Assembly: GCF_009834225.1 (NCBI RefSeq)
Contig: NZ_CP047176.1
Coordinates: forward strand, 1,550,001-1,614,000
DNA: 64,000 bases
Direction: 5' to 3'
From: Rathayibacter sp. VKM Ac-2759
Lineage (GTDB): Bacteria > Actinomycetota > Actinomycetes > Actinomycetales > Microbacteriaceae
Shown: piece by piece, positions 32,880 through 41,822 of the stretch
Layout of the letters: every line of letters begins with the position of its first letter
Position numbering within the stretch: the first letter of the stretch is position 1
Notes under the pieces: generated by a model
The model's input: only the letters and a program-made list of their open reading frames with translations
The model's database searches: none
Told to the model about the DNA's origin: nothing
Program-made: the position numbers and the translations under genes

Positions 32880-34064
32880 GTGTGGGCCATGACAGCACAC
32901 CTCCGCTCCTCCGCCACCGTCCGCGAACCGGAGCTGCTCCGCGCCAGCGGCTTCGCCGACCTCCTCGCGGTCGTCCCCTCGTTGATCGGGATGAGACCCG
33001 AGAACTCCGTCGCGGTCGTCCCGTTCCGAGGAACTCGTGCCGCCGGCGGCTTCCGGCTGCCGCTCCCCGGGCGACTGCGCCGGGTCGAGATCCAGGCCGT
33101 CGCCCGCGGCTGCGTCGAGATGATGGAGGCGGTGCCCGAGGCGGACGCGGCGCTGGTCGTCGTCTACCCGGAGGCGACCTACGAGCAGTCGCGGGGGATC
33201 CCGCTGCTCGAGCTGGGCCGGGCCGTCCTCCGGCGATTGGAGAGGACGGGGCTCGGCATCGTCGGGGTGGCCTGCGTCGCGCCGGACGGCTGGGGGAGGT
33301 ACACCGACCCCGCCGAGAGCCGCGACCCCCGGCCGCCGGCCGAGATCGACGACAGCGAGGCGGGGGTCCTCGCACGGGCGACGTCTCCCGACCCGCTCGA
33401 CGTCGCGGTGCTCGCCGAGCTGCCGGAGGTCGCGCCGTCCGACCGCGCGGTCGTGGCGGCGATCCTCGAGCGCGGGCCGGGCGCCGTGCGCGACGTGGTC
33501 TCGATGGTCGAGCGCTGGCTGATCTCGCCTCCGGCGGCAGGAAGGGACGGCGGGATCGTCCGCATCCTGCAGTCGCCGGCCCTCCGCGACCAGGTCACCG
33601 TGCAGATCGCGCTGGGTCGCGCCGCGGCCGAGCAGTCGCGCCGGCTGCAGCACCGGCTCGAGGCGGTGCAGAGGAGGACCGGCGAGACCATGGACGAGAT
33701 CGTCGCGCGGGAGACGGCAGCCGGCGAGGTGGACGATCTCGACCGCTCCTCGGCGGCCCTGCTGCTCGGGACGGGCACCGGCCCCGATCGACCCCGGGTC
33801 GAGCACGCGACCGCGGCGCTCGCCCGTCTCGCGGCTCTCGCGCCCCGGGAGGCGCGGCCTCCCGTCCTGACCGTCCTCGCGTGGTGCTGGTGGTCGCTCG
33901 GCGTGACGAGCCTGGCGGCGGTCCACCTCGAGTCGGCTCTGCGGATCGATCCCTCGTACTCGATGGCGCGGCTCTACTCCACCGTCTTCTCGTACCGTGC
34001 GCTCCCGGACTGGATCGTCGGCGCCGCCTCGCGGTCGCTCGTCGCCGCGTCGGAGCGACCGTGA
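32880..34064 (+). CDS. DUF4192 domain protein
   Basis: 394 residues from GTG 32880, which has GGGAGG about 11 bases upstream; ATG 32889 is the alternative. The DUF4192 pattern is clear: ADLLAVVPSLIGMRPENSVAVVPF near the start, an acidic middle, then VLTVLAWCWWSLG and HLESALRIDPSYSMARL near the end. Function is unknown. It stands in actinobacterial chromosomes as a conserved cytosolic protein. It follows the WYL gene on the same strand after about 60 bases. Confidence 0.87.
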   Translation: MWAMTAHLRSSATVREPELLRASGFADLLAVVPSLIGMRPENSVAVVPFRGTRAAGGFRLPLPGRLRRVEIQAVARGCVEMMEAVPEADAALVVVYPEATYEQSRGIPLLELGRAVLRRLERTGLGIVGVACVAPDGWGRYTDPAESRDPRPPAEIDDSEAGVLARATSPDPLDVAVLAELPEVAPSDRAVVAAILERGPGAVRDVVSMVERWLISPPAAGRDGGIVRILQSPALRDQVTVQIALGRAAAEQSRRLQHRLEAVQRRTGETMDEIVARETAAGEVDDLDRSSAALLLGTGTGPDRPRVEHATAALARLAALAPREARPPVLTVLAWCWWSLGVTSLAAVHLESALRIDPSYSMARLYSTVFSYRALPDWIVGAASRSLVAASERP

Positions 34065-34129
34065 GAGGCGCTGAGGCGTGGGGCCGCCGATCACGACGGC
34101 CGCGATCCGCTGCTGCGGACCCGCCGAGG

Positions 34130-34753
34130 TCAGCCCCTCCGCTCCCGCGTGGCGGCGCGGAGGCGCTCGCCGCCGTCGGGCAGCACCGCGAGCAGCGCCC
34201 GGAACTCGGCGTCGTGGGCGTCCTGGATGCGGCCGACGTCGAGCGGGCGATCCGTCAGCGTCTTGGCGTAGCCGTGCAGGACGACGACCTCGGGCGGCTG
34301 GGTCGCATCGAAGAGCGGCGTGTACCCGGCGGTCAGGTACAGCCGCTGGGCCTCCGGCTGGAGCGGTCCGGTCGTCAGGTAGGCCGTCGAGTAGCCGAGG
34401 CGGCGCGCCTCGGCCTCGAGCTCCGCGACCACCCGGAGCGCGAGACCCTGACGTCGATGGGACGAGGAGGTCCAGATGCGCTTGAGCTCGCAGGTGCTGT
34501 CGTCGAAGGCCTTGAACGCACCTCCGGCGATCGCCGTCCCGTCGCGCAGGAGCAGGACGAACCCGCCCTTCGGCGGGGCGAAGTCCTCTGCCGGGTACCG
34601 GCTCAGCTCCGTCGAGGCCGGCCCGCCCCAGCTGGTCCCGTACCGGGTGTCGTACTCGAGCTCGAGCTCGTCGAGCAGCGGCCTCGCCCGCGGATCGTCG
34701 GCCCGGACGTGGACGAACCCGTCCGCCGACGGCTCGGCGTCAGTCGAGGACAT
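34130..34753 (-). CDS. GNAT-family N-acetyltransferase
   Basis: 207 residues. The acetyl-CoA-binding motif A reads IWTSSSHRRQGLALRVVAELEAEA (R/QxxGxA form) near residues 95-115, followed by LTTGPLQPEAQRLYLTAGY, the conserved beta-bulge and motif B. The N-terminal half has DTRYGTSWGG. The acceptor substrate is unknown. It precedes no clear partner; the TPR gene upstream is on the same strand. Confidence 0.87.
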   Translation of the reverse strand: MSSTDAEPSADGFVHVRADDPRARPLLDELELEYDTRYGTSWGGPASTELSRYPAEDFAPPKGGFVLLLRDGTAIAGGAFKAFDDSTCELKRIWTSSSHRRQGLALRVVAELEAEARRLGYSTAYLTTGPLQPEAQRLYLTAGYTPLFDATQPPEVVVLHGYAKTLTDRPLDVGRIQDAHDAEFRALLAVLPDGGERLRAATRERRG

Positions 34754-34810
34754 CGGCGGTCCGAGCGGCGGCGGCGTCGCGACGGGCGACCTCGGCGCGC
34801 ACGAGCGGGA

Positions 34811-35314
34811 TCACCTGGCGGCCGACGGGGTCGGGACCGGCGCGAGGTCGGCGGCGTACGCGGAGACCGAGCGCTGATAGCGCGGGAGTGTCGGCACGAG
34901 CGCCTCGAGGGCGATGCGCAGGGCGTCGTCGGGCCGCCCCGCGCTGTGCAGGGCGAGCGCGAGGAACACCTCCCGGGCCGCGCCGATGGCAGGATGCGGC
35001 GGCGCGGCGGTGAGCAGGTCCACCGCCTCCTCGGCCCGGCCGAGATTGCGGAGGGTCGAGGCGTACTGGATGCTCAGGCGGGCGCGGCGCTCGTCGTCGA
35101 GTCCGGCGGCGAGGGCCTGCTCGTACTCCTCGGCCGCCTCGGCCTCGTGGCCGGCGCTGTCGAGTGCGCCGCCCAGCTCGAAGTGCGCCGAGCCGTCGGA
35201 GCCGGGGAACTCTGCGGCGAGCTCGCGCATGCGGGCGAGGACGTGCTCCGGGTCGTCGTGCGCCCAGAGGGCGTCGACCGCGGTCTGCCAGGAGGCGGTG
35301 GGGTCGGAGGTCAT
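34811..35314 (-). CDS. Tetratricopeptide-repeat protein
   Basis: 167 residues with three or four TPR-like units: AHFELGGALDSAGHEAEAAEEYEQAL, then SIQYASTLRNLGRAEEAVDLL, and ALALHSAGRPDDALRIALEAL. Such proteins mediate protein-protein contact. There is no signal peptide. Partners are unknown. It is commonly annotated simply as a tetratricopeptide protein in actinobacteria. Confidence 0.85.
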   Translation of the reverse strand: MTSDPTASWQTAVDALWAHDDPEHVLARMRELAAEFPGSDGSAHFELGGALDSAGHEAEAAEEYEQALAAGLDDERRARLSIQYASTLRNLGRAEEAVDLLTAAPPHPAIGAAREVFLALALHSAGRPDDALRIALEALVPTLPRYQRSVSAYAADLAPVPTPSAAR

Positions 35315-35364
35315 GGTGCGACGGTAGCGGGGGTCTGCGCACGCACGACGCCCGGACGACGGTG

Positions 35365-35463
35365 GGTCTCGATACGCCCCCTGCGGGGCTGCTCGACCAG
35401 CAGGCAGTGGGCGGGCACAGTGGCCGGCGGCGGCCCTCCGGGTGCTGCCCGACCAGCGGGCAG
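35365..35463. repeat. Microbacteriaceae-type intergenic palindromic repeat
   Basis: A GGTCTCGATACG segment followed by CCCC-CTGC-GGGG and a TCGACC arm forms an imperfect hairpin. About 45 bases further, CTGCCCG-ACCAG-CGGGCAG (35445-35463) is a perfect 7-bp stem. The GGTCTCGATACGCCC...CTCGACCAGC phrase is familiar from many Microbacteriaceae intergenic regions and may act as a terminator or REP-like element. Confidence 0.55.
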
Positions 35464-35533
35464 CCCGAGAGCCCGGTGGGGCCGACAGGAACCGGCCGGG
35501 CGCGGCGGACGCGCGACCGGCCGGGCCCGCAGG

Positions 35534-36073
35534 TCAGGCCGTGCCGTCGGCGGCCGAGGTGGGGGACTCGGGGGAGGAGCCGAGCGGCGCGGCGCGGCGG
35601 CCTGCCTCGATCGCGGCGGTCGAGGCGGCGGCTCCGGCGACCAGGGCGAACAGGGCCCAGCCGGCGCCCCACTTCTTCTTGCCCAGCAGCGCGTCGAACG
35701 AGAGCGCGCCCGGTCCGTCGGCGACGATCGCGGCCGACGCGGCGACGAGCAGGCCGTTGAACTCCCACCCGCCGCCCGCGTTCCACAGGCCGTTGCTCCA
35801 GTGCACCTTGCGGACAGCGGTGACCATCGTCGCGATCAGACCGGCAGCGGCGAGCGGAGTGGCCGCTCCGAGAGCGAGGGCAGCGCCTCCGGCCGTCTCG
35901 GTGACGGCGGCCGCGACGGCGTTCCGCCTCGGCGGGTGCATCTCGAGGCTCTCCATCATCTGCTGGGTGCCGTCGAGGCCGGGGCCGCCGAACGAGCCGC
36001 GGAGCTTCTGCAGGCCGTGGCCGACGAAGAGCCCGCCGACGGCGAGACGGAGAATGAGCGAGCCGACCTTCAT
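35534..36073 (-). CDS. DoxX-family membrane protein
   Basis: 179 residues with four hydrophobic segments. LILRLAVGGLFVGHGLQKL at the start and AGLIATMVTAVRKVHW in the middle are DoxX-family hallmarks. DoxX proteins are small inner-membrane proteins linked to thiol or respiratory redox balance, function mostly unknown. It is divergent from the SDR gene of the apiose locus, across a region with an operator-like palindrome. Confidence 0.85.
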   Translation of the reverse strand: MKVGSLILRLAVGGLFVGHGLQKLRGSFGGPGLDGTQQMMESLEMHPPRRNAVAAAVTETAGGAALALGAATPLAAAGLIATMVTAVRKVHWSNGLWNAGGGWEFNGLLVAASAAIVADGPGALSFDALLGKKKWGAGWALFALVAGAAASTAAIEAGRRAAPLGSSPESPTSAADGTA

Positions 36074-36177
36074 GGGGGACCTCCGGGGTAGCGGGACGTT
36101 GTGGACGAGCGTGACCCCGCCGTCTTGGTTGGTCAAGGGCTCGCGCGCTCCGCGATCGCGCAGTATCCGAGGGCTGC

Positions 36178-36190
36178 GGTCAACCGGTTG
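36178..36190. promoter_or_regulatory. Probable GntR operator before the SDR-lactonase unit
   Basis: GGTCAACCGGTTG contains the perfect palindrome CAACCGGTTG. The same GGTCAACCGGT string occurs at 40326-40336, before the importer gene. It lies 43 bases upstream of the SDR start. Confidence 0.6.
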
Positions 36191-36232
36191 TCCTCCTATG
36201 ATCAGAGCAGATCGACTCGAAGGAGAGAACGC

Positions 36233-36985
36233 ATGACCGGTCGCCTCACTGGCAAGAACGCCCTCGTCACCGGAGCCGGCTCCGGCATCGGCCGTGCCGT
36301 CGCCGAGCGCTTCGCGCGGGAGGGCGCCCGTGTCGCCTTCTCCGATCGCGATCTCGCTGCGGCCGAGAGCGCCGCCTCCGCATTCCCCGAGGCCGTCGCC
36401 GTCGCGCTGGACATCTCGGACGAGTCGAGCGTCGAGGCCGCGTTCGCCCGGCTCGCCGACGAGGGCCGCTCTCCCGACGTCGTCGTCGCCAACGCGGGAG
36501 TGCAGCTGTTCGGCCAGGACGCGAAGGTCGCCGACCTCGACCTCGACGTCTGGCGCCGCACGATCGACATCAACCTCACGGGCACCTTCCTCACCGTCAA
36601 GCACGCGGTGCGGGCGCTCCGCGGTCGCGGCGGCTCGATCATCCTGACCGGCAGCCCGACCGGCCTGAACGGCGAGGGCCAGGACTTCACCGCGTACAGC
36701 AGCTCGAAGGCGGGCATCCACGGCCTCGCCCGCACGGTCGCCGCGGCCTACGCGGGCGAGGGCGTCCGGGTCAACACGGTCGTGCCCGGCTACACCGAGA
36801 CTCCGCTCGTCACCGCGATCTCGGGCGACGCGGAGGCCCGCGCCGCCATCACCTCGCGCATCCCGCTCGGCCGCCCCGGCTCGGCCGCGGACGTCGAGGG
36901 GATCATGGTCTACCTCGCGAGCGACGAGTCCAGCTATGCGACCGGAGCGCTCTTCCGTGTCGACGGCGGCATGACCACACTCTGA
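36233..36985 (+). CDS. SDR-family dehydrogenase, candidate D-apiose 1-dehydrogenase
   Basis: 250 residues with an AAGGAG ribosome site. The classical SDR set is present: TGAGSGIG cofactor motif (about 13-20), NAGVQ (about 86), and the YSSSK catalytic pair (about 152-156), with the C-terminal VDGGMTTL. It would oxidise a sugar or alcohol with NAD(P)+. It is followed two bases later by the D-apionate lactonase gene, so oxidation of D-apiose to D-apionolactone is the best guess. Characterised apiose dehydrogenases may belong to another family, so this substrate is inference from context. Confidence 0.8.
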   Translation: MTGRLTGKNALVTGAGSGIGRAVAERFAREGARVAFSDRDLAAAESAASAFPEAVAVALDISDESSVEAAFARLADEGRSPDVVVANAGVQLFGQDAKVADLDLDVWRRTIDINLTGTFLTVKHAVRALRGRGGSIILTGSPTGLNGEGQDFTAYSSSKAGIHGLARTVAAAYAGEGVRVNTVVPGYTETPLVTAISGDAEARAAITSRIPLGRPGSAADVEGIMVYLASDESSYATGALFRVDGGMTTL

Positions 36986-36987
36986 GG

Positions 36988-38811
36988 ATGGCCGCTATCC
37001 GGATCCTGACGGCGGAGCTCTCGCTCCCCGCCGACCTCCTGCTTCCGGTCGAGCGCGATGAGCAGCTGATCCGGGCGGGTCAGTGGTCGCTGCGCCTCTC
37101 GGACGGCCGCCTCGACGACCTGCGCTACGGTTCGACGCTGATCCTGCGCGGCATCCGGTTCGTGGTGAGGGACCGCGACTGGGGCACACTGCCGACCACA
37201 CGCACGACCGCGGTCGCGGCGACGGGCGGCCTGCTGATCGAGGGCGAGAGCTCCGACGGCGCCGCGCGCGTCCACTGGACGCTCCGCGTCGGCGTCGAGG
37301 AGTCTGCGCTCACGGTCGCGCTCGAGGCGGTCGCCGCGTCCTCGTTCCTCCGCAACCGGCTCGGGCTCATCGTGCTGCACGCTCCGGAGGTGGCGGGCAC
37401 GCCCTTCGAGGCGCGTCACTCCGACGGGTCCGTCGAGTCCCTGGCCTTCCCCGGGCGGATCTCTCCGCACCAGCCCGCGCGGGACCTCGCCGGCCTGTCC
37501 TTCCGGGCCGGCGACGTGCCGGTCGACCTGGTCTTCGAGGGCGACGTGTTCGAGATGGAGGACCAGCGCAACTGGACCGACGCCTCGTTCAAGACCTACT
37601 CCACTCCGCTCGATCTGCCCTTCCCGGTGCAGGTCGACGCGGGCGACACCGTCCGCCAGAGCGTCCGCGTCTCGTGCGCCGCGGCGCCGCGTCCCGTCGA
37701 GCAGCGGGACCCCGCTCCCGAGAGCGCCGCCGTGGTCGTCGTGGAGGTGGGAGGGGAGTCGCATCCGCTCCCCGAGATCCGCACGTCCGCGTCCACCGCC
37801 CCCGGCGCTCACCCCCCGGGGTACCGGAGCGGCCTCGGGCTGATCGTCGAGGCCGATCCGCGCGGAGCGGGCTGGCGCCGCGCACTGCGGCGCGCCGTCG
37901 AGGACGCTCCCGGCGCGATCGATCTGCGGATCGTCGCCACCGACCCCGGCGACGTCGACGCCGTGCTCGCCGAGCTGGGCGACGCTCCGCTCGCGCGGCT
38001 GGGCGCCTTCGCGGCCGTCGGGCACCGCAGCGAGCCCGACCTGCTCGCCCGGGCCCGGCGCGCGGCCGAGGAGCGCGGCATCGGACTCGTCGGCGGCGTG
38101 CGCTCGCACTTCACCGAGCTGAACCGGGGGGCGGAGGCGCTGGCCGACGTCGACGCTCCGCTCGCCTTCAGTCTCACCCCGTTCATGCACGACAGCTCCG
38201 GGCACCAGCTCGTCGAGTCGCTCGGCGTGCAGCGCACCGTCGTCCGCGATGCGTCGGTGATCGCCGCCGGTCGTCGCCTGCACCTCGGTCCGGTGACCCT
38301 CGGACCGCGGATGAACGCCGTGTCGACCTCGCCGTTCGACCCGGGCGACGCCGACATCGACCGGTTCGGCCACGGACCCGAGCTGCTGCCCGGCGCGACC
38401 GACGAGCGGCAGAGTTCACCGGCGCTCGCGGCCTGGGTGGTCGGCAGTCTCGACGCTCTCGCGCAGGACGGCGTCGACTCCCTCGCCTACTTCGAGCAGT
38501 GGGGGCCGCGGGGGATCGCCGGCCCCGACGGGCCCACGCCGGCGGGACGGGTCCTGGACTGGGCCGCGGAGCTGACCGGAGCGCCTCGGCTCGCCGTGCA
38601 TGCGCCGGGTCTGCATGCGCTGGGCGCGGCCGTCGGAGGCGGTGCCGTCCTCCTCCTCGGCAACCTCGGCGGCGAGGCGGTCGAGGTCGCCGTCGACGGA
38701 GTCGTCGAGTGGCGACGAGCGGACGGAGGCGGTGCCGAGGGTGGCGCGCTCCGGCTCGCCCCGGGCGACGCCGTCAGGGTCGTGCTCGCCGGTCAGCCGA
38801 GCAGCGTGTAG
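36988..38811 (+). CDS. apnL: D-apionate lactonase (ApnL)
   Basis: 607 residues. It is recognised by the phrases RNRLGLIVLHAPEVAG (about 111), FPGRISPHQPARDLAGL (about 152) and FEMEDQRNWTDASFKTYSTPL (about 188), which are typical of D-apionate lactonase. It opens D-apionolactone to D-apionate. Catalysis should involve acidic residues of the EDQRNWTD region, by analogy. No signal peptide, so cytosolic. It begins two bases after the SDR stop. Its 3' end overlaps the opposing DUF4232 gene by 19 bases. Together with the operon at 40400-46600 it fills the lactone-opening step of the apiose pathway. Confidence 0.75.
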   Translation: MAAIRILTAELSLPADLLLPVERDEQLIRAGQWSLRLSDGRLDDLRYGSTLILRGIRFVVRDRDWGTLPTTRTTAVAATGGLLIEGESSDGAARVHWTLRVGVEESALTVALEAVAASSFLRNRLGLIVLHAPEVAGTPFEARHSDGSVESLAFPGRISPHQPARDLAGLSFRAGDVPVDLVFEGDVFEMEDQRNWTDASFKTYSTPLDLPFPVQVDAGDTVRQSVRVSCAAAPRPVEQRDPAPESAAVVVVEVGGESHPLPEIRTSASTAPGAHPPGYRSGLGLIVEADPRGAGWRRALRRAVEDAPGAIDLRIVATDPGDVDAVLAELGDAPLARLGAFAAVGHRSEPDLLARARRAAEERGIGLVGGVRSHFTELNRGAEALADVDAPLAFSLTPFMHDSSGHQLVESLGVQRTVVRDASVIAAGRRLHLGPVTLGPRMNAVSTSPFDPGDADIDRFGHGPELLPGATDERQSSPALAAWVVGSLDALAQDGVDSLAYFEQWGPRGIAGPDGPTPAGRVLDWAAELTGAPRLAVHAPGLHALGAAVGGGAVLLLGNLGGEAVEVAVDGVVEWRRADGGGAEGGALRLAPGDAVRVVLAGQPSSV

Positions 38812-39476
38812 GTCGACGCCTCCATGAAGACCGTGCCGTCGGTGCAGACCTCGATCGAGGCCGGTGCCCGGACGGCGGGGTCCGCCGCGTCGACGACCTC
38901 GGCGACGAGGTAGGCGGAGGTCGCGACGGGGCAGCCGAAGGCTCCGGGGGAGTGCCAGGTCACGCGGACATCGGCCTGCCCGCCGGGGATCAGCGAGAAC
39001 AGCCCGTCGGGGTTCGGCCCGGTGGCGGCGGCGACTGCTCCCAGCCGGACGCCGTCGGCGTCGGTCGCGTAGACGCCGGGGATGCCGGCGAGCGTGCAGG
39101 TGACGGCGGTGGTGTTCGTGAAGACGAGGTCGAAGGCGCTGCTGCCCGCGCCGGACGCGTCGGGGTCGGGGCGGTACTCGAGCGCGAGGTCGGCGCCGGT
39201 GCAGCGCTCGATCGAGGGGACGGTGCCCGGCTCCGGTGCGGCGGTCGGCTCCGGGGCGACGCTCGGCTCCGGAGCCGCGGCGGGCGACGCCTCCGTCGGT
39301 GAGGTCTCGGGGGTGGCCGTGGGCGTGGCAGTCGCCGTGGCCGTCGCCGCGACGGTCGGAGTCGGCAGCGGCGTCTGCGACGAGGCCACGTCCGCGCGCC
39401 CCGCGCACCCGGTGACGAGGAGCGCGGTCGCCACGGCGGCGATCGTGGCGGTGCGGCGCAGGATCGGGCTCATCAC
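38793..39476 (-). CDS. DUF4232 lipoprotein
   Basis: 227 residues. The signal peptide ends in LVTGC (Cys about 24), so it is lipid-anchored outside. A Thr/Pro/Ala/Glu-rich linker (about 35-85) spans the cell wall, and the rest is a DUF4232 domain (ALEYRPDPDASGAGSSAFDLVFTN, TCTLAGIPGVYATD). Function is unknown. It sits between the two halves of the apiose locus on the opposite strand and shares 19 bases with the lactonase end. Confidence 0.85.
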   Translation of the reverse strand: MMSPILRRTATIAAVATALLVTGCAGRADVASSQTPLPTPTVAATATATATPTATPETSPTEASPAAAPEPSVAPEPTAAPEPGTVPSIERCTGADLALEYRPDPDASGAGSSAFDLVFTNTTAVTCTLAGIPGVYATDADGVRLGAVAAATGPNPDGLFSLIPGGQADVRVTWHSPGAFGCPVATSAYLVAEVVDAADPAVRAPASIEVCTDGTVFMEASTYTLLG

Positions 39477-39495
39477 CCGATCCTGCCACCGCGCA

Positions 39496-40230
39496 TCAGC
39501 TCCCGGTGTCGGCGAGGCGCCGCGAGGCCGTGCTCATGTGCGACTCCATCGCGCGGGCCGCGGCGGCGGGGTCGCCCGCCTCCAGCGCCTCGAGCACGGC
39601 GCGGTGCTCGGTGAACGCGTCGAGGGCCTGCTGCGGGCTGCTCAGCGCGCGCTCGACCCAGAGCCGCAGCAGCGAGCGGATCGTCTGCAGCAGATCGCGC
39701 AGCACCACGTTCTCGGCGCTGAGCGCGATCTGCAGGTGGAAGCGCACGTCGGCGTCCACGAACGCGCTCATGTCGTCGAGGTGCGACTCCATCGCGGCGA
39801 GGTGCGCGCGCAGCTTGTCGAGCCCCTCGGCGTCGATCCGGATCGCGGCGAGCATGGCGGCCTGGATCTCGAGGCCGCTCCGCACCTCGATGAGCTCGGC
39901 GGTGCGCCCGGCCGAGAGCATGAGCCCCCAGCTGAGCGTCGTCGGCAGCAGCTCGGAGGTGCTGTCGCGGAGGTAGGTGCCCGAGCCGGGGCGGACGGAC
40001 ACGATGCCGAGGATCTCGAGGGCGGCGAGCGCCTCCCGCACGGCCGAGCGGCCGACTCCGAGGCTCTCGGCCAGCTGGCGCTCGGGAGGCAGCCGCGAGC
40101 CGGGCACGAGGTCGCCGCGGGTGAGGAGAGAGGTGAGCTGCTTCGCGACCTCGGCGACCGCCGTCCCGCGGGGCAGGGTCTGCAGCTCGAGGCGCACGAG
40201 GGACGGATCGTCTTCGGGGTACGCCGGCAT
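39496..40230 (-). CDS. FadR-type GntR regulator of the apiose/apionate locus
   Basis: 244 residues. The N-terminal winged helix has GSRLPPERQLAESLGVGRSAVREALAALE and SVRPGSGTYL, then an FCD ligand domain with the metal-site histidines (FHLQIALSAEN, EHRAVLEALEAGD, ESHMSTA). FCD regulators typically sense sugar acids, which fits D-apionate or an intermediate. It is divergent from the importer gene, with two ACCGGT-core palindromes between them, so autoregulation and repression of the operon are expected. Confidence 0.9.
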   Translation of the reverse strand: MPAYPEDDPSLVRLELQTLPRGTAVAEVAKQLTSLLTRGDLVPGSRLPPERQLAESLGVGRSAVREALAALEILGIVSVRPGSGTYLRDSTSELLPTTLSWGLMLSAGRTAELIEVRSGLEIQAAMLAAIRIDAEGLDKLRAHLAAMESHLDDMSAFVDADVRFHLQIALSAENVVLRDLLQTIRSLLRLWVERALSSPQQALDAFTEHRAVLEALEAGDPAAAARAMESHMSTASRRLADTGS

Positions 40231-40282
40231 GCTCCGACGGTAGCAATCACCGGCCCTGGCGCAGGGCAGCGACGCGAGACGC

Positions 40283-40345
40283 GAACCGGTTGACAGGAGA
40301 TCCCCCGGGGGAGCATCATCTAATTGGTCAACCGGTCAGCCAATT
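40283..40345. promoter_or_regulatory. Two ACCGGT-core operators for the GntR regulator
   Basis: Site 1 (40283-40294) is GAACCGGTTGAC. Site 2 (40322-40345) is a 24-bp quasi-palindrome with outer arms AATTGG and CCAATT around TCAACCGGTCAG. Both share the ACCGGT core and flanking TTGAC half-site with the site at 36178. They lie between the divergent regulator and importer genes. Confidence 0.65.
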
Positions 40346-40403
40346 CCCGCTGACGGCGCCCGGTGGCCCCAACACAGTCGTTGACATGGATCAGGAGATC
40401 GAC

Positions 40404-41777
40404 GTGGACCTTCCCCCTCAGACCGGCGCTCGGCCGAACGCCGACGCCGCCGTCGAGAAGAGCACGATCAGGAAGATCTCGGTGCGCCTCGTGCCGTTCG
40501 TCGCCCTGATGTTCTTCATCAACTACCTCGACCGCACGGCGATCGGCTTCGCCGCGCCGAACGGCATGGAGGCGGACCTCGCGCTCTCAGCCGCGCAGTT
40601 CGGCTTCGCCTCGGGCGTCTTCTTCATCGGCTACATCCTCCTCGAGGTGCCGAGCAACCTGGCGCTGCACCGCTTCGGCGCCCGCCGCTGGCTCGCCCGC
40701 ATCATGGTCAGCTGGGGCATCGTCGCGCTCCTGTTCACCTGGGTGCAGAACTTCGAGCAGCTCGTCGTGCTGCGCTTCCTGCTCGGAGTCGCCGAGGCCG
40801 GCTTCTTCCCGGGCGCCATCCTCTTCCTCAGCCTCTGGGTGCCCGCGAAGCACCGCTCCAAGATCCTCGCGCTCTTCTACCTGGCGCAGCCGCTCACCAC
40901 GGTCATCGGAGCCCCGCTCGCGGGCCTGCTGATCGAGCAGGACGGCATCTTCGGCCTCGAGGGCTGGCGCTTCATGTTCCTCGGCGTCTCTGTCCCGGCG
41001 ATCATCGTCGGCCTCATCGCCTGGTTCTACCTCAAGGACAAGCCCTCCGACGCGAAGTGGCTGACCCGCGAGGAGCAGGTCTGGCTCACCACCGCGCTGC
41101 AGCGCGAGGAGGACGTCAAGACCAAGGGCGTCACCACGCACCCCAAGATGTCGTCGGCGTTCAAGAGCGGTCGCGTCTGGATGCTGAGCTTCGTCTACTT
41201 CGGCTTCATCTACGGCCTCTACGCGCTGGCCTTCTTCCTCCCCACGATCATCGAGGGCTTCCAGGAGCAGTACGGCACGACCTTCGGCATCTTCGAGAAG
41301 GGCCTGATCACGGCGATCCCGTACGTGCCCGCCGCCATCGCGCTCTTCCTCTGGTCGCGCGACGCCACCCGCCGCGGAGTCCGCACCTGGCACATCGTCA
41401 TCCCGGCGATCGCCGGCGGCCTGAGCATCCCGCTCGCCCTCTTCGCCGGCTCGCCCGCGGCGACGATCGCGGTCATCACCGTCACCGCGATGGCGATCTT
41501 CTCGGCGCTGCCCAACTTCTGGACCTTCCCGACGCGCTTCCTCACCGGAGCCGCGGCGGCCGCGGGCATCGCGCTCATCAACACGGTCGGCAACCTCGCC
41601 GGCTTCTCGGCCCCGTACATCACGGGTGCCCTGAAGGACGCGACCGGCGGCTACGAGGTGCCGATGTTCATCGTCGGGTTCTTCCTGCTGCTCTCGGCCC
41701 TGCTGATGTCGCTGCTCGCCCGCAAGTACAAGGACGCCCCGCTGGACGCGCCGACGGTCGACGTCATCGCGCACTAG
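40404..41777 (+). CDS. MFS importer, anion:cation symporter family, probable D-apionate uptake
   Basis: 457 residues from GTG 40404, which has AGGAG 6 bases upstream; ATG 40386 has none. About 12 membrane segments. ACS-family signatures include [16 protein letters not shown] near the start and [21 protein letters not shown], plus [19 protein letters not shown]. This family imports organic and sugar acids with H+. Being first in an operon for apionate breakdown, it probably imports D-apionate, or a related tetronate. The residue 220-250 cytosolic loop is charged, as usual. Confidence 0.85.
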   Translation: MDLPPQTGARPNADAAVEKSTIRKISVRLVPFVALMFFINYLDRTAIGFAAPNGMEADLALSAAQFGFASGVFFIGYILLEVPSNLALHRFGARRWLARIMVSWGIVALLFTWVQNFEQLVVLRFLLGVAEAGFFPGAILFLSLWVPAKHRSKILALFYLAQPLTTVIGAPLAGLLIEQDGIFGLEGWRFMFLGVSVPAIIVGLIAWFYLKDKPSDAKWLTREEQVWLTTALQREEDVKTKGVTTHPKMSSAFKSGRVWMLSFVYFGFIYGLYALAFFLPTIIEGFQEQYGTTFGIFEKGLITAIPYVPAAIALFLWSRDATRRGVRTWHIVIPAIAGGLSIPLALFAGSPAATIAVITVTAMAIFSALPNFWTFPTRFLTGAAAAAGIALINTVGNLAGFSAPYITGALKDATGGYEVPMFIVGFFLLLSALLMSLLARKYKDAPLDAPTVDVIAH

Positions 41778-41822
41778 CCGTCCGCCTCCTCCGCCGACAC
41801 GACACCGAACAGGACCGAACGC

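Noticed and set aside
32882..36091. A 1069-residue plus-strand open frame
   Set aside because: It crosses several well-supported genes on both strands, is Arg/Gly/Ala-rich, and has no domain; it exists because stop codons are rare in this GC-rich DNA.
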